Positions 1 to 11,030 of a DNA stretch of 64,000 nt are shown here, one piece after another (position 1 is the stretch's first letter; each line of letters starts with the position of its first letter). The notes below the pieces were generated by a model, which ran no database searches, was not told the origin of the DNA, and was given only the letters and a program-made list of their open reading frames with translations. The stretch covers positions 22,065,501 through 22,129,500 of the forward strand of contig NC_133005.1 in the NCBI RefSeq assembly GCF_048564905.1, given 5' to 3'. The stretch is from Vicugna pacos (Eukaryota > Chordata > Mammalia > Artiodactyla > Camelidae). Both the position numbers and the translations under genes were made by a program.

Positions 1-849
1 TCACTCTGAGCCTCACTTTCTCTGTAGAGAAGATGGAGATGGGGTTGTTGAAAGGATTAACTCCAACAATAGCAGCTGAGTCGCTAGAAAAGTTGCCAAC
101 CCCGAATCTGTCTTCACCAGATTTAAAAATTAGGAAATTGGACACATTTAAATCCAGTTTGCCTCTATCTTTCAAAAACTCAGAAAAGATCTCAGCACCT
201 TGAAATGCTGTCTCCACAGGCCAAGCCGCGCATCTTTGACCCCCTAGAACTGGGTGGAGGAGCGTGTGCTCACTAATTTGTCCATCCACGCTATGCTTGC
301 CTGCTGGTCAGAGGTCAGCTGGTCCATTGTCCAGTCCCGACAAGTCTGCTCCAGGCTGTGGGGGCGGCTCCCTGCTCCAGGAAGAGAGGTCCTGGGAGAG
401 GAAAATTCCCCACCCCTGGAGGTGTTTGCTCAGGGCTGCTACAGGATGAATATTTCCTTTCATAATGTTGCTAATCATTTTCCCCTCCAGGCAGGAGTGG
501 AGTTTCTCCCCAGCTCCTTACAGCTGCAGTGCCCTGTGGGCTCTTAATCAATGATACATGGTAATTAATAATAGATCCTCCTGCTCCAAACTCCATCACT
601 CCCAGCTCCCCGCTCCCTCTGACAAGCTGGCATCTTCTTGGCCAGATGAGGCCTAAATCAAAGGCCTGAAATTAGAGCTGAAAACTTTTCCTCCAATTGT
701 GTGTGGGAGGGAGTCAGGAGAGCTTGAACCCCTGCCAGGTCCAGGGCTGGGTGAGATTCTCATTTTACCCTCACCACAACCCCACTGGATAATCAGCCCT
801 GCTTCAGGAACGGGGCAATAGGTTGCAGGTCCCCATTCATTTATCCCCA
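1..849. other. Non-coding stretch, no gene seen
   Basis: I see no splice-bounded coding exon and no clear repeat here. The part at about 420-600 is relatively AT-rich with several TAATTA/TTAATCA-like homeodomain cores (for example around 543-570) and could be a conserved non-coding element, but that is only a guess from appearance. Confidence 0.5.
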
Positions 850-980
850 TGGTTCTCACACTTATGTGCCCATTGGTGTGATTCAGGAGGTCTGCAGTGG
901 GACCCGAGAACCAACATTTCTCACCATTTCCCAATGCTGCTGCTGCTGCTGGTCCAGGGACTACACTTTGTGAACCGCTG
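850..980 (+). mobile_element. MER5A-type hAT DNA transposon fossil
   Basis: The segment opens with GGTTCTCACA, carries 'ggtctgcagtgggacccgag' and 'gctgctgctggtccaggga', and ends near TTTGTGAACCGCTG. These match the MER5A non-autonomous hAT consensus as I remember it, including its inverted ends. It is strongly diverged and non-coding. Confidence 0.7.
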
Positions 981-1107
981 ATTTATTTAACTAATACTCA
1001 TCCAGGGCAAGTTACTTGGTGCCAGGCAAGGGGAATACAGTGACAAACAATGCAGGTGTAGCCCCTGCCCTCTCACTGGGTGGCATCCACCAGGAGCATC
1101 ACGTGGT

Positions 1108-1310
1108 GGGTAGAGATGTATGTTCTAGAATCGGACATGATTGATTCAAGACCTGGCTCTGCTGGTTACTCTCTCTGATTCTGGGCACTTTACCTGACTT
1201 TTTGGAACCTCAGTCTCTGCAGCGGTCTCACGGGGATAATTATGTTTCCTGCCTTGGATGGTTGATGTGGGGATTAAATGAGGAAAGGGATGTAAGAATA
1301 CATGCCCAGA
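1108..1310 (+). repeat. MIR SINE fossil
   Basis: The order 'ttcaagacctggctctgctg', 'cctcagtctctgcag', 'gataattatg' and 'gattaaatgaggaaaggga' follows the MIR consensus on the + strand. It is heavily diverged, as expected for a mammal-wide SINE. Confidence 0.65.
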
Positions 1311-1407
1311 AATGTTAGTTATAATAATGTACCATTAATAATGACGGTATTATTATCATTGGGTCATTGTTCAAGGTTGTGTAATTTGGTCCTGGGGGAG
1401 CTGAGAT

Positions 1408-1618
1408 GCATTCACTGATTCATTATTTATTCATTAATTCGTTTGACACATGTGCCTTGAACATCAAGTATGTACCAGGTGTTAGAAACACAGACGTGAA
1501 CCCAAAAGCTAAACTCCCACTCTCATAGAATACACTTTCTTACCATAAGCAATCACTTATGTACAATAAGTCAGAGAGGTGATAAGTGCTAGGAGGAGAA
1601 ACCAAGTAGGGCAGAGTG
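1408..1618 (+). repeat. Old interspersed repeat, family A
   Basis: The segment has the family A order: a start rich in 'attcattaattc', then 'tatgtaccaggtgttagaaa', 'aatacactttc', 'aataagtcagagaggtgata' and 'agtgctaggaggagaaa'. It is one of about twelve copies in the window. I do not know the database name. Confidence 0.5.
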
Positions 1619-1779
1619 CTGAGTCGGTGTCTGCATCACACGTGGATGGCTAACAGCACTGCACCGAGAGGTTCTGGACCTCTGCGCTCTGTGCGCCCCC
1701 AGCAGCCTGAATCTCTCTTCTCCTCTCCCACCCTCCCCATCCAGACCTTTCCAGGGCTGTCATATGCTTATTTATACAC

Positions 1780-1820
1780 ACCCTCCCTCCCTCCCTCCTC
1801 CCTCCCTCCTCCCTCCCCCC
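1780..1820 (+). repeat. (CCTCC)n-like low-complexity tract
   Basis: An uninterrupted C/T tract of CCCT and CCTCC units. The reverse strand is purine-only. Confidence 0.9.
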
Positions 1821-1869
1821 AAAGCTAAAGCAATACACAGGCACTACCAGCTTTGGAATTGGCAAATCC

Positions 1870-2012
1870 CTCTAACCTACACTTAATTCACCTGCAAACT
1901 GGAGATGATGGTCTTATCTACACCACAGGTACGGTGAGGGTCAGAAGAGCTCCAGGCTGTGAAAATGCTTTGCAAGCTGGGCACTTAGTAGGTGCTCAGT
2001 GAATGGTGGTCA
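1870..2012 (+). repeat. MIR SINE 3' half
   Basis: The text runs 'cacctgcaaactggagatga', 'gaaaatgctttgcaagctgg', then 'tagtaggtgctcagtgaatg', which is the 3' half of MIR. Confidence 0.55.
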
Positions 2013-2126
2013 TTACTCTTCCCTTCTCTTCCTCTTCCCTTCTTGCTCAGCTCCGTGAGACCCTCAGTGAGGATTCCAGGTGGGAACTCAGACCCAGAAT
2101 TCTCACTTAGCCGGTGAGTGGGTCTC

Positions 2127-2214
2127 ATTTGCATAGATTTGCATAAGGCCTGGAATGGCGTATACCTCTTCTTGCCTTTAGTTCCTGGGAGCTTACGTCA
2201 CCATTTAAAAATAG
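2127..2214 (+). promoter_or_regulatory. Motif cluster: twin octamers, CRE-like and MEF2-like sites
   Basis: Two perfect ATTTGCAT octamers (POU/OCT consensus) lie at 2127-2134 and 2137-2144, exactly 10 bp apart, so they face the same side of the helix. A CRE-like TTACGTCA follows at 2193-2200 and a MEF2-like TTAAAAATAG at 2205-2214. A second TACGTCA is at 2283-2289. No repeat family explains this stretch. Enhancer function is inference from motif density alone. Confidence 0.35.
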
Positions 2215-2429
2215 GGTGTTGATCTTCCCCTTTTCCCACCACTCCCTTTGCCTGTTCAAAGAATTTCAAGCTATTAATCAAATACGTCAGGTTTGGAAAC
2301 TGTTTGTATTTTGGCTCAGTGTGCAAGGAGTCACCCATTCTAGGAAGCCCTTGATTATCTGCTTTTTTACTGGAGGGGAGGCAACAGCAATGATGTCACA
2401 CAGTAGAGGGTCCTGGAAGCTCTAAAAAG

Positions 2430-2895
2430 AAAAGTCAGTTTTATTCTTTCTGCTTGCAAAAGTAGAACATATAGACAAAGTGGGAAAATATATGTAACAG
2501 CAGGAAAAGTTCCCCCCAGATACCCATAATACCCCAAACAGACACAATCACTGCTAACACATCAGTATATTTTTTTCCTGGTATATTTTTTCCAATGCAA
2601 TATTTATATAATTGAGATCATACCATATATATAAAATGATGGAGCTGGCTTTCTCATTAACAAATACCATGAATATTTCCCTTTGCTATGACAAACTTTG
2701 TAAACATCATTTTCATGTCCATGTAATATTCCATCAGTTTCTTCTTCAGTCCACTGTTTTAGGACATTTAGATTGATCTAGTTTTTCTGGCTGTTGTATA
2801 TGCAGCTATGATGGTAGATTCTTGGCTTTTTCTCCTCTTATTTGGGGTTTTTTTACTAGGGAGAGATTCTAGAAGTGAGATGACTGGAATGGAAG
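2430..2895 (+). mobile_element. Ancient L1 3' end fragment
   Basis: The AT-rich text includes 'aatatttccctttgctatga', 'catgtccatgtaatattcca', 'acatttagattgatctagtt' and 'gagagattctagaagtgaga', the order typical of the 3' region of old mammalian L1 (L1M class). No intact reading frame is present. Confidence 0.6.
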
Positions 2896-3439
2896 AGGAA
2901 GCTGAGTTTGAGGCTGTGGATAGATTTTGTTCAACCCCAGCTGGTATCTGGATTCAAGAATATGCTTTTGTGTTGGTATCACTAAAACCTCTGAAATAAG
3001 CCCCAAAGCAACCCAGGGACACCCTGTGATGGCAGTGGATAAAGCAGCGGCCCCCTTCTGCTGCTTCACAGCTCCTGACACCCCACTCAACACAGGGAAC
3101 ACTCAGCTCCCTGCTGGAGTGGATGTGAAGACTTGGATGACCTGCTTTCTCACAAACAACCCTAGAGCAGAATGTATTTAAGAAAAGTATCTGGGACTCA
3201 ATGAAACTTGAGCTGTGTCTCCAAGGCTGTGTCTCTATGCTCTTACAAGTCCTAATTTGCAAAAAATAACTTGGCTTTGTGTCAATTAGGAATGCCTTTG
3301 GCTTAAACAAATAACTAATTTCTAATTTTTTACATAAGATAGCAGTCCAGGGTATGCGCAGCTGCCCGACGATGCTGTCTAGGCCTCAGACTCCATCTTT
3401 CCCTTCTGCCATCTCTGGCACAGTGGCATTTGTTTTCAT
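2896..3439. other. Unassigned non-coding stretch
   Basis: I see no coding exon, tandem repeat or recognisable mobile element. Short open frames on both strands overlap one another and lack family resemblance. Confidence 0.4.
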
Positions 3440-3720
3440 AGTCATTGCCTCATGGTCCCAAGATGGCTGCCACACCTCCAGGTATCAAATCCTCATTCTA
3501 GGTTTGAAGAAGAAGGAGTGGTAAAGGGGCAAAGGGACATGCCAGCCAGGTCTCCTCTTTACATTAATAAGGGGAAAACTTCCCTAGCAGCTCCATCCAG
3601 CAGATTTTTGCTTGCATCTCATGAGCCAGAACTAAGTCATATGACTATTCCTGAACCAACTGCTGCTGAAGAGGGATAAGATTACATGGCCTTTGGAACA
3701 ATGAAGATTCACCCCCAGGC
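3440..3720 (-). repeat. Unnamed medium-reiterated repeat, minus orientation
   Basis: The segment contains 'catggtcccaagatggctgc' and 'gagccagaactaagtcatat'. Reverse-complemented, these give the 'cagccatcttgg..accatg' and 'atatgacttagttctggctc' motifs also visible in the + orientation at about 41,330-41,490. It probably belongs to the same old family; the name is not known to me. Confidence 0.4.
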
Positions 3721-3989
3721 CTCAGGTGGGGGCCTACCCTTCTTGAGATCAGTGGATCACCAGTGCCATGGAAACAATCAAAGTTTTCTTAGCAGGGAAA
3801 AGCGGGGTGGAAGTAGGTGGGATGAATGTTAATAGGGAGAGGACATTGCCATGGGCTTTGTGGAAGATGTTATTTCATCCCTGGGGTGGATTCTCATTGG
3901 CTGATACCCATTCTTCTTGCCCGGTGATTGGCTCAGGGATGAATACTGGGTCTACAGAGGGCAAGGACATCCAGTCCATAATGGGAGAA

Positions 3990-4130
3990 GAGAAGGCTGC
4001 TCCTCTGTGCATTGGGGTGCTCAGATGTGATGCCTAGAACTGCAGCAGCCATTTTGTTGCCATGAGGGAAGCCAAACTGAAGATGAAGCTGACAAACGCA
4101 CAGGGGAGGAAATAGAGATCCAAGGGAAAT
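3990..4130 (+). repeat. Second, shorter copy of a related repeat
   Basis: 'cagatgtgatgcctagaact', 'gcagcagccattttgttgcc' and 'atgagggaagcc' resemble the + strand form of the repeat at 3440-3720, suggesting two related copies in opposite directions within 700 bp. Confidence 0.35.
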
Positions 4131-4704
4131 TCCCAGGAAATGGAGCTAAGGCCTTGATCTAACTATACATAAGGCCTCATGACTGCCAGACTTTTCAGTC
4201 ACAAAAGCTAACATAGTCTCCTTGTAAAAATGAGCTCAATTGAGTTTTCTGATGCAACTAAAAGAATTGCAACCAACAGAGATGCAAACAGGAACTTTGA
4301 AAAAAAACGTTGGTGGTTGAATAAGTTTGAAGAACCAGATTAAGCAAAGTTTGACAAGCTTTTTTTTTCTTTGAGTTAGAATCTTTTATGTATATGCTAA
4401 TGTGGAAGGTGAAGCTTTACAAGGGGAAGATCTCACACAACGTTTCCAGAACATACTGTCTGCAGAGTGCTTTTATCATGGGACATGCAGTCCACTCACC
4501 CCTACTCTGTAGACCTTGGCTTTTAACATGACATGGAACTTAATAGTTAATGTAGACAGAGTTGAGAGGAGAGTCAGAGACAGTAAAGGTTTCAGTTCCC
4601 CAAATTTTCCCCAAATGGTTTGTGAGTTTCCTCTGAGGGACGCCCAATGTCAAATAGGTCAGACACACATGCTAATTGGAATTTAGTGCAAGGGAAATTC
4701 CAGG
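4131..4704. other. Unassigned AT-leaning stretch
   Basis: No gene and no repeat that I can name. It contains poly-A (4299-4307) and poly-T (4361-4369) runs but no target-site duplications that I could confirm. Confidence 0.4.
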
Positions 4705-4865
4705 AAGCTCAGTGTAGCGCAGAGAGCTTCAGATGGGCAGGGGAGGTGGAGGCGAATGGGGTTCGAGTCCTGGGTGGCACTACTTGTCTTTCCAGGTAGC
4801 TTTGGGCAGATGTCTTCTCTCCAGACCTCAGTTGTCTCATCTGAAATGTGGGGAGAGGGCCAGTT
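4705..4865 (+). repeat. MIR SINE fossil
   Basis: 'gcagagagcttcagatgggc', 'gggttcgagtcctgggtggc', 'tttgggcagatgtcttctct' and 'cagttgtctcatctgaaatg' follow the MIR consensus order on the + strand. Confidence 0.6.
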
Positions 4866-5017
4866 TGTCAGCGACGTTCTTCCCAGCTGTCCCCAGGGCT
4901 TAGGCTTTGGTGAGCACTTCCTTAGTGCCAAGCTCTCTGTGGTATCCTAGAGCAATGGATGGCATACTTAACCCTGCCCTCCTGGAAACAATTGTCTAAA
5001 GGTGCTGGTGCGGGCAT

Positions 5018-5049
5018 GCGTGTGTGTGCGCGCGTGTGTGTGTGTGTGG
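5018..5049 (+). repeat. (TG)n microsatellite with CG interruptions
   Basis: An alternating purine-pyrimidine run of TG with an internal GCGCGC. It could in principle adopt Z-DNA and is likely length-variable. Confidence 0.9.
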
Positions 5050-6009
5050 TACATATAATTAACAGGCAATTGGAGATGAAATAAAAAGTTTTAACCTAAC
5101 TGTTCACCTCTTTCTAGCACTGGTAGTCCTAGAATGCTGTCATCCTGAGCCCACATCCAGGCTCGGTGAGGAGGAGGGCCCTGACTGTTAGGGATGTCTG
5201 CCGTGGACAGTGGGGCGGGGCACGCCTGCCTATTTGTCTAGTCCTTGTAATACAGCGTGCATGGAATAAAGGGGAAGGAGCACAGGGGCTGTGGGAGCCA
5301 GGAGAGCCCAGCGGCGGGGTGACTGAGGAAGACCTTCTGGAGAAGGATGGATGAAAGGGAGTTTGCCGGTTATAGACGGTGGAAGAGGATCCCACGCTGT
5401 TGCTGTATTTTTCAGAAGGGCCCGTCTCCTGCCCTTAGGGGGGTGGAGGGGAAAAAGGTGAGATGGATACAAGAGGCACCAGCAAGGGGCCGGTGACAGC
5501 CAGCCAGGCGGAGCAGTGCCAGACTGAGCAGTGAGGTGGAGGAGGAGCGGGAGGGGCCTGGCAATCAAGCGTGTTGCGGTGTCTGGGAGAGGTTGCCCAC
5601 CTCCTCTCTTCATGAGGGTTTTGGGGGAGAGGGGGCTGCCAGGCGTTGTAGGTACTAGCTTCTTCAGAACCTGCTGTTGACCTTTGCTGATTCTCAGTAA
5701 ACCACTCAGCCTTGCAGCTGCGGAGTGAGGGCTGTGTGGAGCAGACCTCAGCCTGCCTCCCGCCCGGGGCTGCCTGGAGGACAAGGAGCCTGATGCACCC
5801 AGCATCCCAGTGTCGGGGGATGGCTCTTGGCAGCTGGCCACCCAACAAGATCAATGAGACCCCCCTGGCAGAAGGGGCCGGCTGGGCACCTTGGCTCCTG
5901 CTTGTTCGGGTGGGGACTCCCTGAGAAAGCTTGGGTAGGGGGTGGGGGGCGGTGGCTGGTTAGCTCCAATAACAGCAACAAGAGCAGTTACAACTCTCCT
6001 GACATCACC
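5050..6009. other. GC-rich unassigned stretch; one half of a 31-bp direct repeat
   Basis: No exon is supported; long open frames on the minus strand (5230-5841) look like composition effects, being proline/leucine/serine-rich with no domain. Positions 5217-5247 form one copy of a 31-bp direct repeat whose partner is at 6258-6288 (29 of 31 bases identical by eye). Confidence 0.5.
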
Positions 6010-6725
6010 CAGCCTTCGAAATGCACCACAAACCTAGAACCTGCCAATGCCTCCCCTGCCATCACCTTCATTCCAGGTGCCCTAATCTCACCTGGACAGT
6101 GACTGGAGACCTCCTACTGGCCTCCCTGCTTCCCCCTGGCCCTCTCCAGTCCATTCTCCACATAGCAACCAGAGGGAGCCTGCCCCTCTTCTGATCAAAA
6201 TCTCCCAGAGATTGCATCTTACTCACTGTTGAACTAAAAATCCCAGCATGATTATCTGGGGCATGCCTGCCTAATTGTCTAGTCCTTGACCCATCACCTG
6301 GTGCCCCTCACCTCCCATTTATCTCTCTGGTCTTATTTCCCATCATTCTCCATCACTCAGCTCTAGTCATCCTGGCCTTCTGGCCTTTCCACCAACTGGC
6401 TGTGAGCATTCCTGCCTCAGGACCTTTGCACTAGCCATCCATTCTGCCTGGAATGCTCCTTCAGATAATCACATGGTTTCCTCCATTACTTCCTTTAGAG
6501 TTTTGTTCAAATGTCATCTTCTTATTGAGGGCTCCCTGCCAACCCTATCTACAGGCCATATCACCACATAATAGACTATAAGTTTTATTTATTTGCTAGT
6601 CTGAGTCTCCCCTTTGGTGTGTGCTCCGTGATTGCAGGGACCTTTGTCATCTGGATCACTGTTGAGATCCCAGTGGGAAAACACTGTCTGGTGCATGTTA
6701 GGAGCTCAATATATATTTGTTAAAC
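6010..6725 (+). mobile_element. L2 LINE 3' end
   Basis: The order 'gatcaaaatctcccagagat', 'caggacctttgcactagcca', 'ctgcctggaatgctccttca', 'tgttcaaatgtcatcttctt' and 'taggagctcaatatatattt' is the 3' part of an L2 element. A 31-bp piece at 6258-6288 does not fit the L2 consensus and matches 5217-5247 instead. Confidence 0.75.
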
Positions 6726-7639
6726 AAGTGAAAAAAAGCACCACTTTGCATCACGTGTCTGACACTGGTCTTCAACCGTCTTAGCAAATCTAGGAAGCCT
6801 GCACTATGAATTTTTATTTCCAGTTTGGAGAATTTCTCTTGACCCATCACCAAGTTCCCTTTTCTCTCCTGGGTGTAGTCTGCTGATAATCTCATCAGAA
6901 GAGTTCTTCCTCTCTGATGTCATGTTTTTCTTTTCTAGTATGGTCAGCTCCTTCTTAAAAATAGTGTCCTTCTCTCTTCCTAAACTCCCCACCTGTTTAT
7001 GCATGTTGTCTACTTTTCCCATTAGATTGTTTAAGTTATTTTAATGTCCTTGCTGGTAAATGATCATTTATTGAGTACATTTATTGTGTAAGGCATTAGG
7101 CTAAGGACTTCTATCTCTTCAACAAGTTGATGCAGATGAAAAACTTGAAGCTCAATAACAGGAGGTGACTTGTCCCAAGGTCCCCTGGGCAGGAAGCAAG
7201 GGCACTGGGGTTCCAACTGCAGACTGACAGCAGGACTTTCGTTCCAATCAACTGTTACTCCGCCTTTAGCCATGTGCTCTCCCAGAGGCCTGGACTCAGC
7301 TCACAAATTTATCCACAAAGAAAGTCCAGGTGGCCTGTCCCCATGGCACTTCACTGTGGCCAGGTCTCTGAATAGTGGAGCCAGCTCAGATTCAAACCCC
7401 TCTGCTTGACCTTTGAGACCCCACCATCTGGTCCCATCCACCCTCCCGTCCCATCCCCAGGGCTTCCCAGCCGGACACCAAGCTGGTCCCCTCCTCTGCC
7501 AGGATCACTACCCACCTTTCTCTTAGCCTCCTCACTGCACCCCACATTTCATTCTTTTGTCTCTCGTTCATTGATTCACTCATTTAACATATACTTATTT
7601 AGTAAGTTGAACTCAGTAAAAGAGACATGATAAAAGATT
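6726..7639. other. Mixed old repeats, no gene
   Basis: About 7025-7230 resembles family B in part ('tttattgagtacatttattg', 'ggaggtgacttgtcccaagg'). About 7400-7600 is pyrimidine-rich with a weak L2 look. No exon is supported on either strand. Confidence 0.4.
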
Positions 7640-7865
7640 GCAGCTTGTGGACCCGCAATCCAACCAGACAGCCTGGTTTGAATTCTGGACCCTCCACTTA
7701 CCAGCTGTGTGATTTTAGTAAGCAATTCATTGCTCTGTGCCTCAATTTCCCCATCTGTCAAGTGGGAATAATGGGAGGACCTATCTCAATACACTGATGT
7801 GAAGATACAGAGAATTAGGCCATGTGTGTGTACAGGGCCTGACACTCAGCCAGCTCTCAGTAAGT
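7640..7865 (+). repeat. MIR SINE fossil
   Basis: 'ggtttgaattctggaccctc', 'cacttaccagctgtgtgatt', 'ctcaatttccccatctgtca' and 'cagctctcagtaagtgccag' follow MIR in order across its full length. Confidence 0.75.
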
Positions 7866-8324
7866 GCCAGCTGTCACTAAGAGCGAACGCTGTGACGTGG
7901 GGACACAGAGGTGGCTCACACATGACCTTACCCTCTGAGGTCCCCCAGTCCTGAGGGGCATCAGACATGTAAGCTCATTCCCTGTGGTCAGGACTAGAGA
8001 TGGCTCCAGCACAGGCCTGGGGCAGCCCAGAGGAGGGGCCCCTCTTTTGCTCACCTGTCTAACCGCTTGGCCGCTCAGAGGAACAGAGTCACTGGGCTGT
8101 GAAAAGTCCAGCTGGCCAGGCCGTGGCGGGAGCCCCCTCCTGCCCGCCCCACCCAGCCCCTACGCCAGCCAGCACGTTTGCTCTCATTGGCCAGAGAGGA
8201 CAGTAGTGTTGCAAACATGGGGATAAGACTGAGGCTGTGCCCCTGGACAGATACACAGACTGGATGTGCACTCAGACAGACAGACACACACATGCAGACA
8301 GAGCCCTAATGTAACCACAGCTCA

Positions 8325-8560
8325 CACATTTTTCTTCACATGTGCCGGGTGCTGTTCCAAGCATTCCACATACAGTAATTTATTTCATCCTCACAACAAC
8401 CTTATGAGGTACGTCTTAGAAATATTCCTATTTTACTGATGGGGAAAGTGAGGCCAAGAGGGGTTAGGTCATCTGCCAAGGTCGTACCAAATAAGCAGCA
8501 GCCCCTGGATTCCAACCCAGGGAGCCACACCACAGAGACAGAGCTCTTAACCATCGCACA
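8325..8560 (+). repeat. Old interspersed repeat, family B
   Basis: 'catgtgccgggtgctgttcc', 'atcctcacaacaaccttatg', 'attttactgatggggaaagt' and 'gctcttaaccatcgcacaca' give the family B order. MIR/L2-era age is inferred from divergence. Confidence 0.6.
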
Positions 8561-9049
8561 CACACAGACACAGGTGCAATGACACACTTCTTGTTTTAGA
8601 TGTGCGGACCCAGATCTGTGCCCCCGATGCACATGGGGCCCTCCCAGGATGCAGGAACATGAGAGCAAGACAAGGATGTCCTCTCCTTCCCACTCACCTG
8701 GGTGTGTGTTAACCACCGTCCAACTCGAGACCTCTGCCCAGCCGCTCCGGAGCACGTGCGCTCATGCAAACACACATGTGCCCCCCTCAACACACATAGA
8801 CATGAACACTACAGTCTTGCAATTCTTATAAAGTCTGCCTGGCTCTCTGCCAATTTCCCACTGGCTCCTCTCCCCTCTCCATTGGAGCGGGAGCCCCAGG
8901 AGAAGGGGGCTTCACCCCCGTGATTCCCCAACACGCCTGGTGCAGTCCTGGCACCCCAAACGTGCTCAGCCTCTCCAGCCTCCTGCCCAGAACCAGCATC
9001 AGGCCATTTGTGGTTAAAACCCCGACTTTGCAGTCTGATGGGCGCCCCC
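8561..9049. other. Unassigned non-coding stretch
   Basis: CA-rich text with scattered 'cacacac' but no clean microsatellite, no exon and no named repeat that I can support. Confidence 0.4.
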
Positions 9050-9480
9050 CTACTTCACCTTTCTGAGGCTCCCTCCCCAGAGCGTGCCCCCAGCCACAGT
9101 GGCCTCCTGGCTAGGGCTCCAGGATGCCAGGGATGGGGCACTTCCGCCCCAGGGCCTTTGCACTTGCCTTTGCCCACAGGGATCCACCTGACTTCCTCAC
9201 TGGCCCCTCAGGTCTTCGCTTCTTCCCAGTGAAGATTTTCCTGATCTCCCTCCTTCAACTGTAGCTCCTCCTCCGCTGCCTTCCCTGCTCTCCCGCTTTC
9301 ACCTGTCACTCCTTCACATCCTTCAGAGCATTCTTGCTCCACAGGCAAGTTTTATTTGCCCATTTATTGCTTGGCTTCCCCACAAAAGTATAAGCTCCGT
9401 GAAGAGAGAATTGTCTCTTCACTCTGGCATCTCTGAGCCCAGAACAGTGCCTGGCGTGTAGCAGGAGCACTGGGACCCTC
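9050..9480 (+). mobile_element. L2 LINE 3' end
   Basis: 'cagggcctttgcacttgcct', 'gtataagctccgtgaagaga' and 'gaacagtgcctggcgtgtag' are L2 3' landmarks in the right order. Confidence 0.7.
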
Positions 9481-9879
9481 TGGGGAACAGAGAATGGGAT
9501 TCGCTGTGAAACGGGGGTAACATAACAACCCGAGGGCTTACTGGGACATGGCGTGAGCACATCACACTTGGACAGTTACTACATGGGACAGAGCGTCGCT
9601 ATCTCAGAGCTCTTTTTAACAAGTACATAAGTACCACGTGACCACGTTCTCCACTGTCAGTCAGTCTCAGGCAACACCTCGGTGCATGGAGTGAACAACG
9701 AAAGGTCCTTGGCCACACACTGCCTGCAGCCCCTCTGCCCTCTCTCCTTCTTGCTTCACCGCTGTAGGCCTGTGGGCATCCTTCTGGGTCTTTCCTATAT
9801 GGTTACATCTGCACTGGCATAACAAAACATGTATGTCATAAACAAACATTGTGCATCGATGGAATCATCTTCCATTCAG

Positions 9880-10350
9880 GCAACAACTGTTTACTGAGCA
9901 CCTACTATGTGCCAAGTATTGTTCTAAGGCCATTGTCCTCGGGAGTGGAAATTCTAATTGAGTAGACAGCGGATAAGCATAATGTGTTATTTCGGGTGGT
10001 GATGGATGCTGTGAAGAGACATAGATTCAGGTAAAGGGGTAAAAGATGTCAGGAGTTGGGGGCTGTGAGTCCAGGTGGTCAGGGGGCACCTCTGAGGAGG
10101 TGACATTGGACCTGAGAGCTGGAGGGGGAGGAGGGACAGGCCCTGTAGATGTCTGGGGTAGAGCCTTCCCGGCAGAAGGGACAGCAGGTGCCAAGGCCCT
10201 AAGGCTGGCATGAAATTAGTGGGTTGGAAAAAGAGCAAGGAGGCCAGTGGGGCCGGAGCAGATGAGCGAGGGGCTGGGGAGGAGGCTGGTCAGAGAGGCC
10301 GGCGGTGCAGAGCATGTGGGGCTGCGGGAAGCTGGATGTGTGGTGGGAGC
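9880..10350 (+). repeat. Old interspersed repeat, family A
   Basis: 'ctgagcacctactatgtgcc', 'gataagcataatgtgttatt', 'tctgaggaggtgacattgga' and 'cagcaggtgccaaggcccta' give a long copy of family A on the + strand. Confidence 0.6.
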
Positions 10351-10396
10351 TGCGAAAAGGTGTTGAGCAGAGGCTTTATCTAGTGGTAGTGGTGGT

Positions 10397-10422
10397 GTCT
10401 GTGTGTGTGTGTGTGTGCGTGC
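10397..10422 (+). repeat. (TG)n microsatellite
   Basis: A TG run just 5' of an L1 3' end. Confidence 0.9.
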
Positions 10423-10424
10423 GC

Positions 10425-10955
10425 CAGAAAATTGTTTTATAATGGTAAAATATATATATAAAATAAAATTGACCATTTTAACCATTTTTAGGTGTGCAGT
10501 TCGGTGGCTTTAAGTACATTTGCATTGTTGTGCAACCATCGTCACCATCCATCTCCTGAACACTTTTCATCTTGAAAACCTGAAACCCTGTCCCCATTAA
10601 ACAATTCTTCCCCACGCTCCCCTCCCCCCACCCCTGGCAACCAACATTCCACTTTCTGTCGCTATGGATCTGACTACTCTGGGTACCTCATATAAATGGA
10701 ATCACGCAGTATTTGTCTTTCTGAGACTGGCTTATTCCACTCAGCATAACATCTTCAAGGTCCATCCGTGTTGTAGCCTGTGACAGGATTTCCTTCCTTT
10801 TTCAGGCTGAATAGTACTCCATCGTATGTTTATGCCACACACTGTTTATCCATTTATCTGTCGATGGACACTCGAGCTGTTTCCACATCTTGGCTGTCAT
10901 GAATAATGCCGCTCTGAACACGGTGTACAAACATCTGTTTGAGTCCCCCTGCAAT
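10425..10955 (+). mobile_element. L1M 3' end fragment
   Basis: 'ttgaccattttaaccatttt', 'gtgtgcagttcggtggcttt', 'tataaatggaatcacgcagt' and 'gaatagtactccatcgtatg' are classical landmarks of old mammalian L1 3' regions in order. No intact ORF2 is present. Confidence 0.8.
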
Positions 10956-10956
10956 T

Positions 10957-11030
10957 ATGATACTCATTTGACAGATTACCAGACTGAGTCTTAGAGAGGT
11001 TGGCCAATGTGCCTGGCTCACACAGCTGGT
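10957..11030 (+). repeat. Family B fragment
   Basis: 'tacatcatttgacaga'-like text: 'actcatttgacagattacca' is followed by 'gagtcttagagaggttggcc' and 'ctcacacagctgg', a short diverged family B piece between an L1 end and a TG-rich tract. Confidence 0.45.

Noticed and set aside
5230-5841. A 203-codon minus-strand open frame
   Set aside because: Low-complexity Pro/Leu/Ser composition, an overlapping frame of similar length and no recognisable motif.
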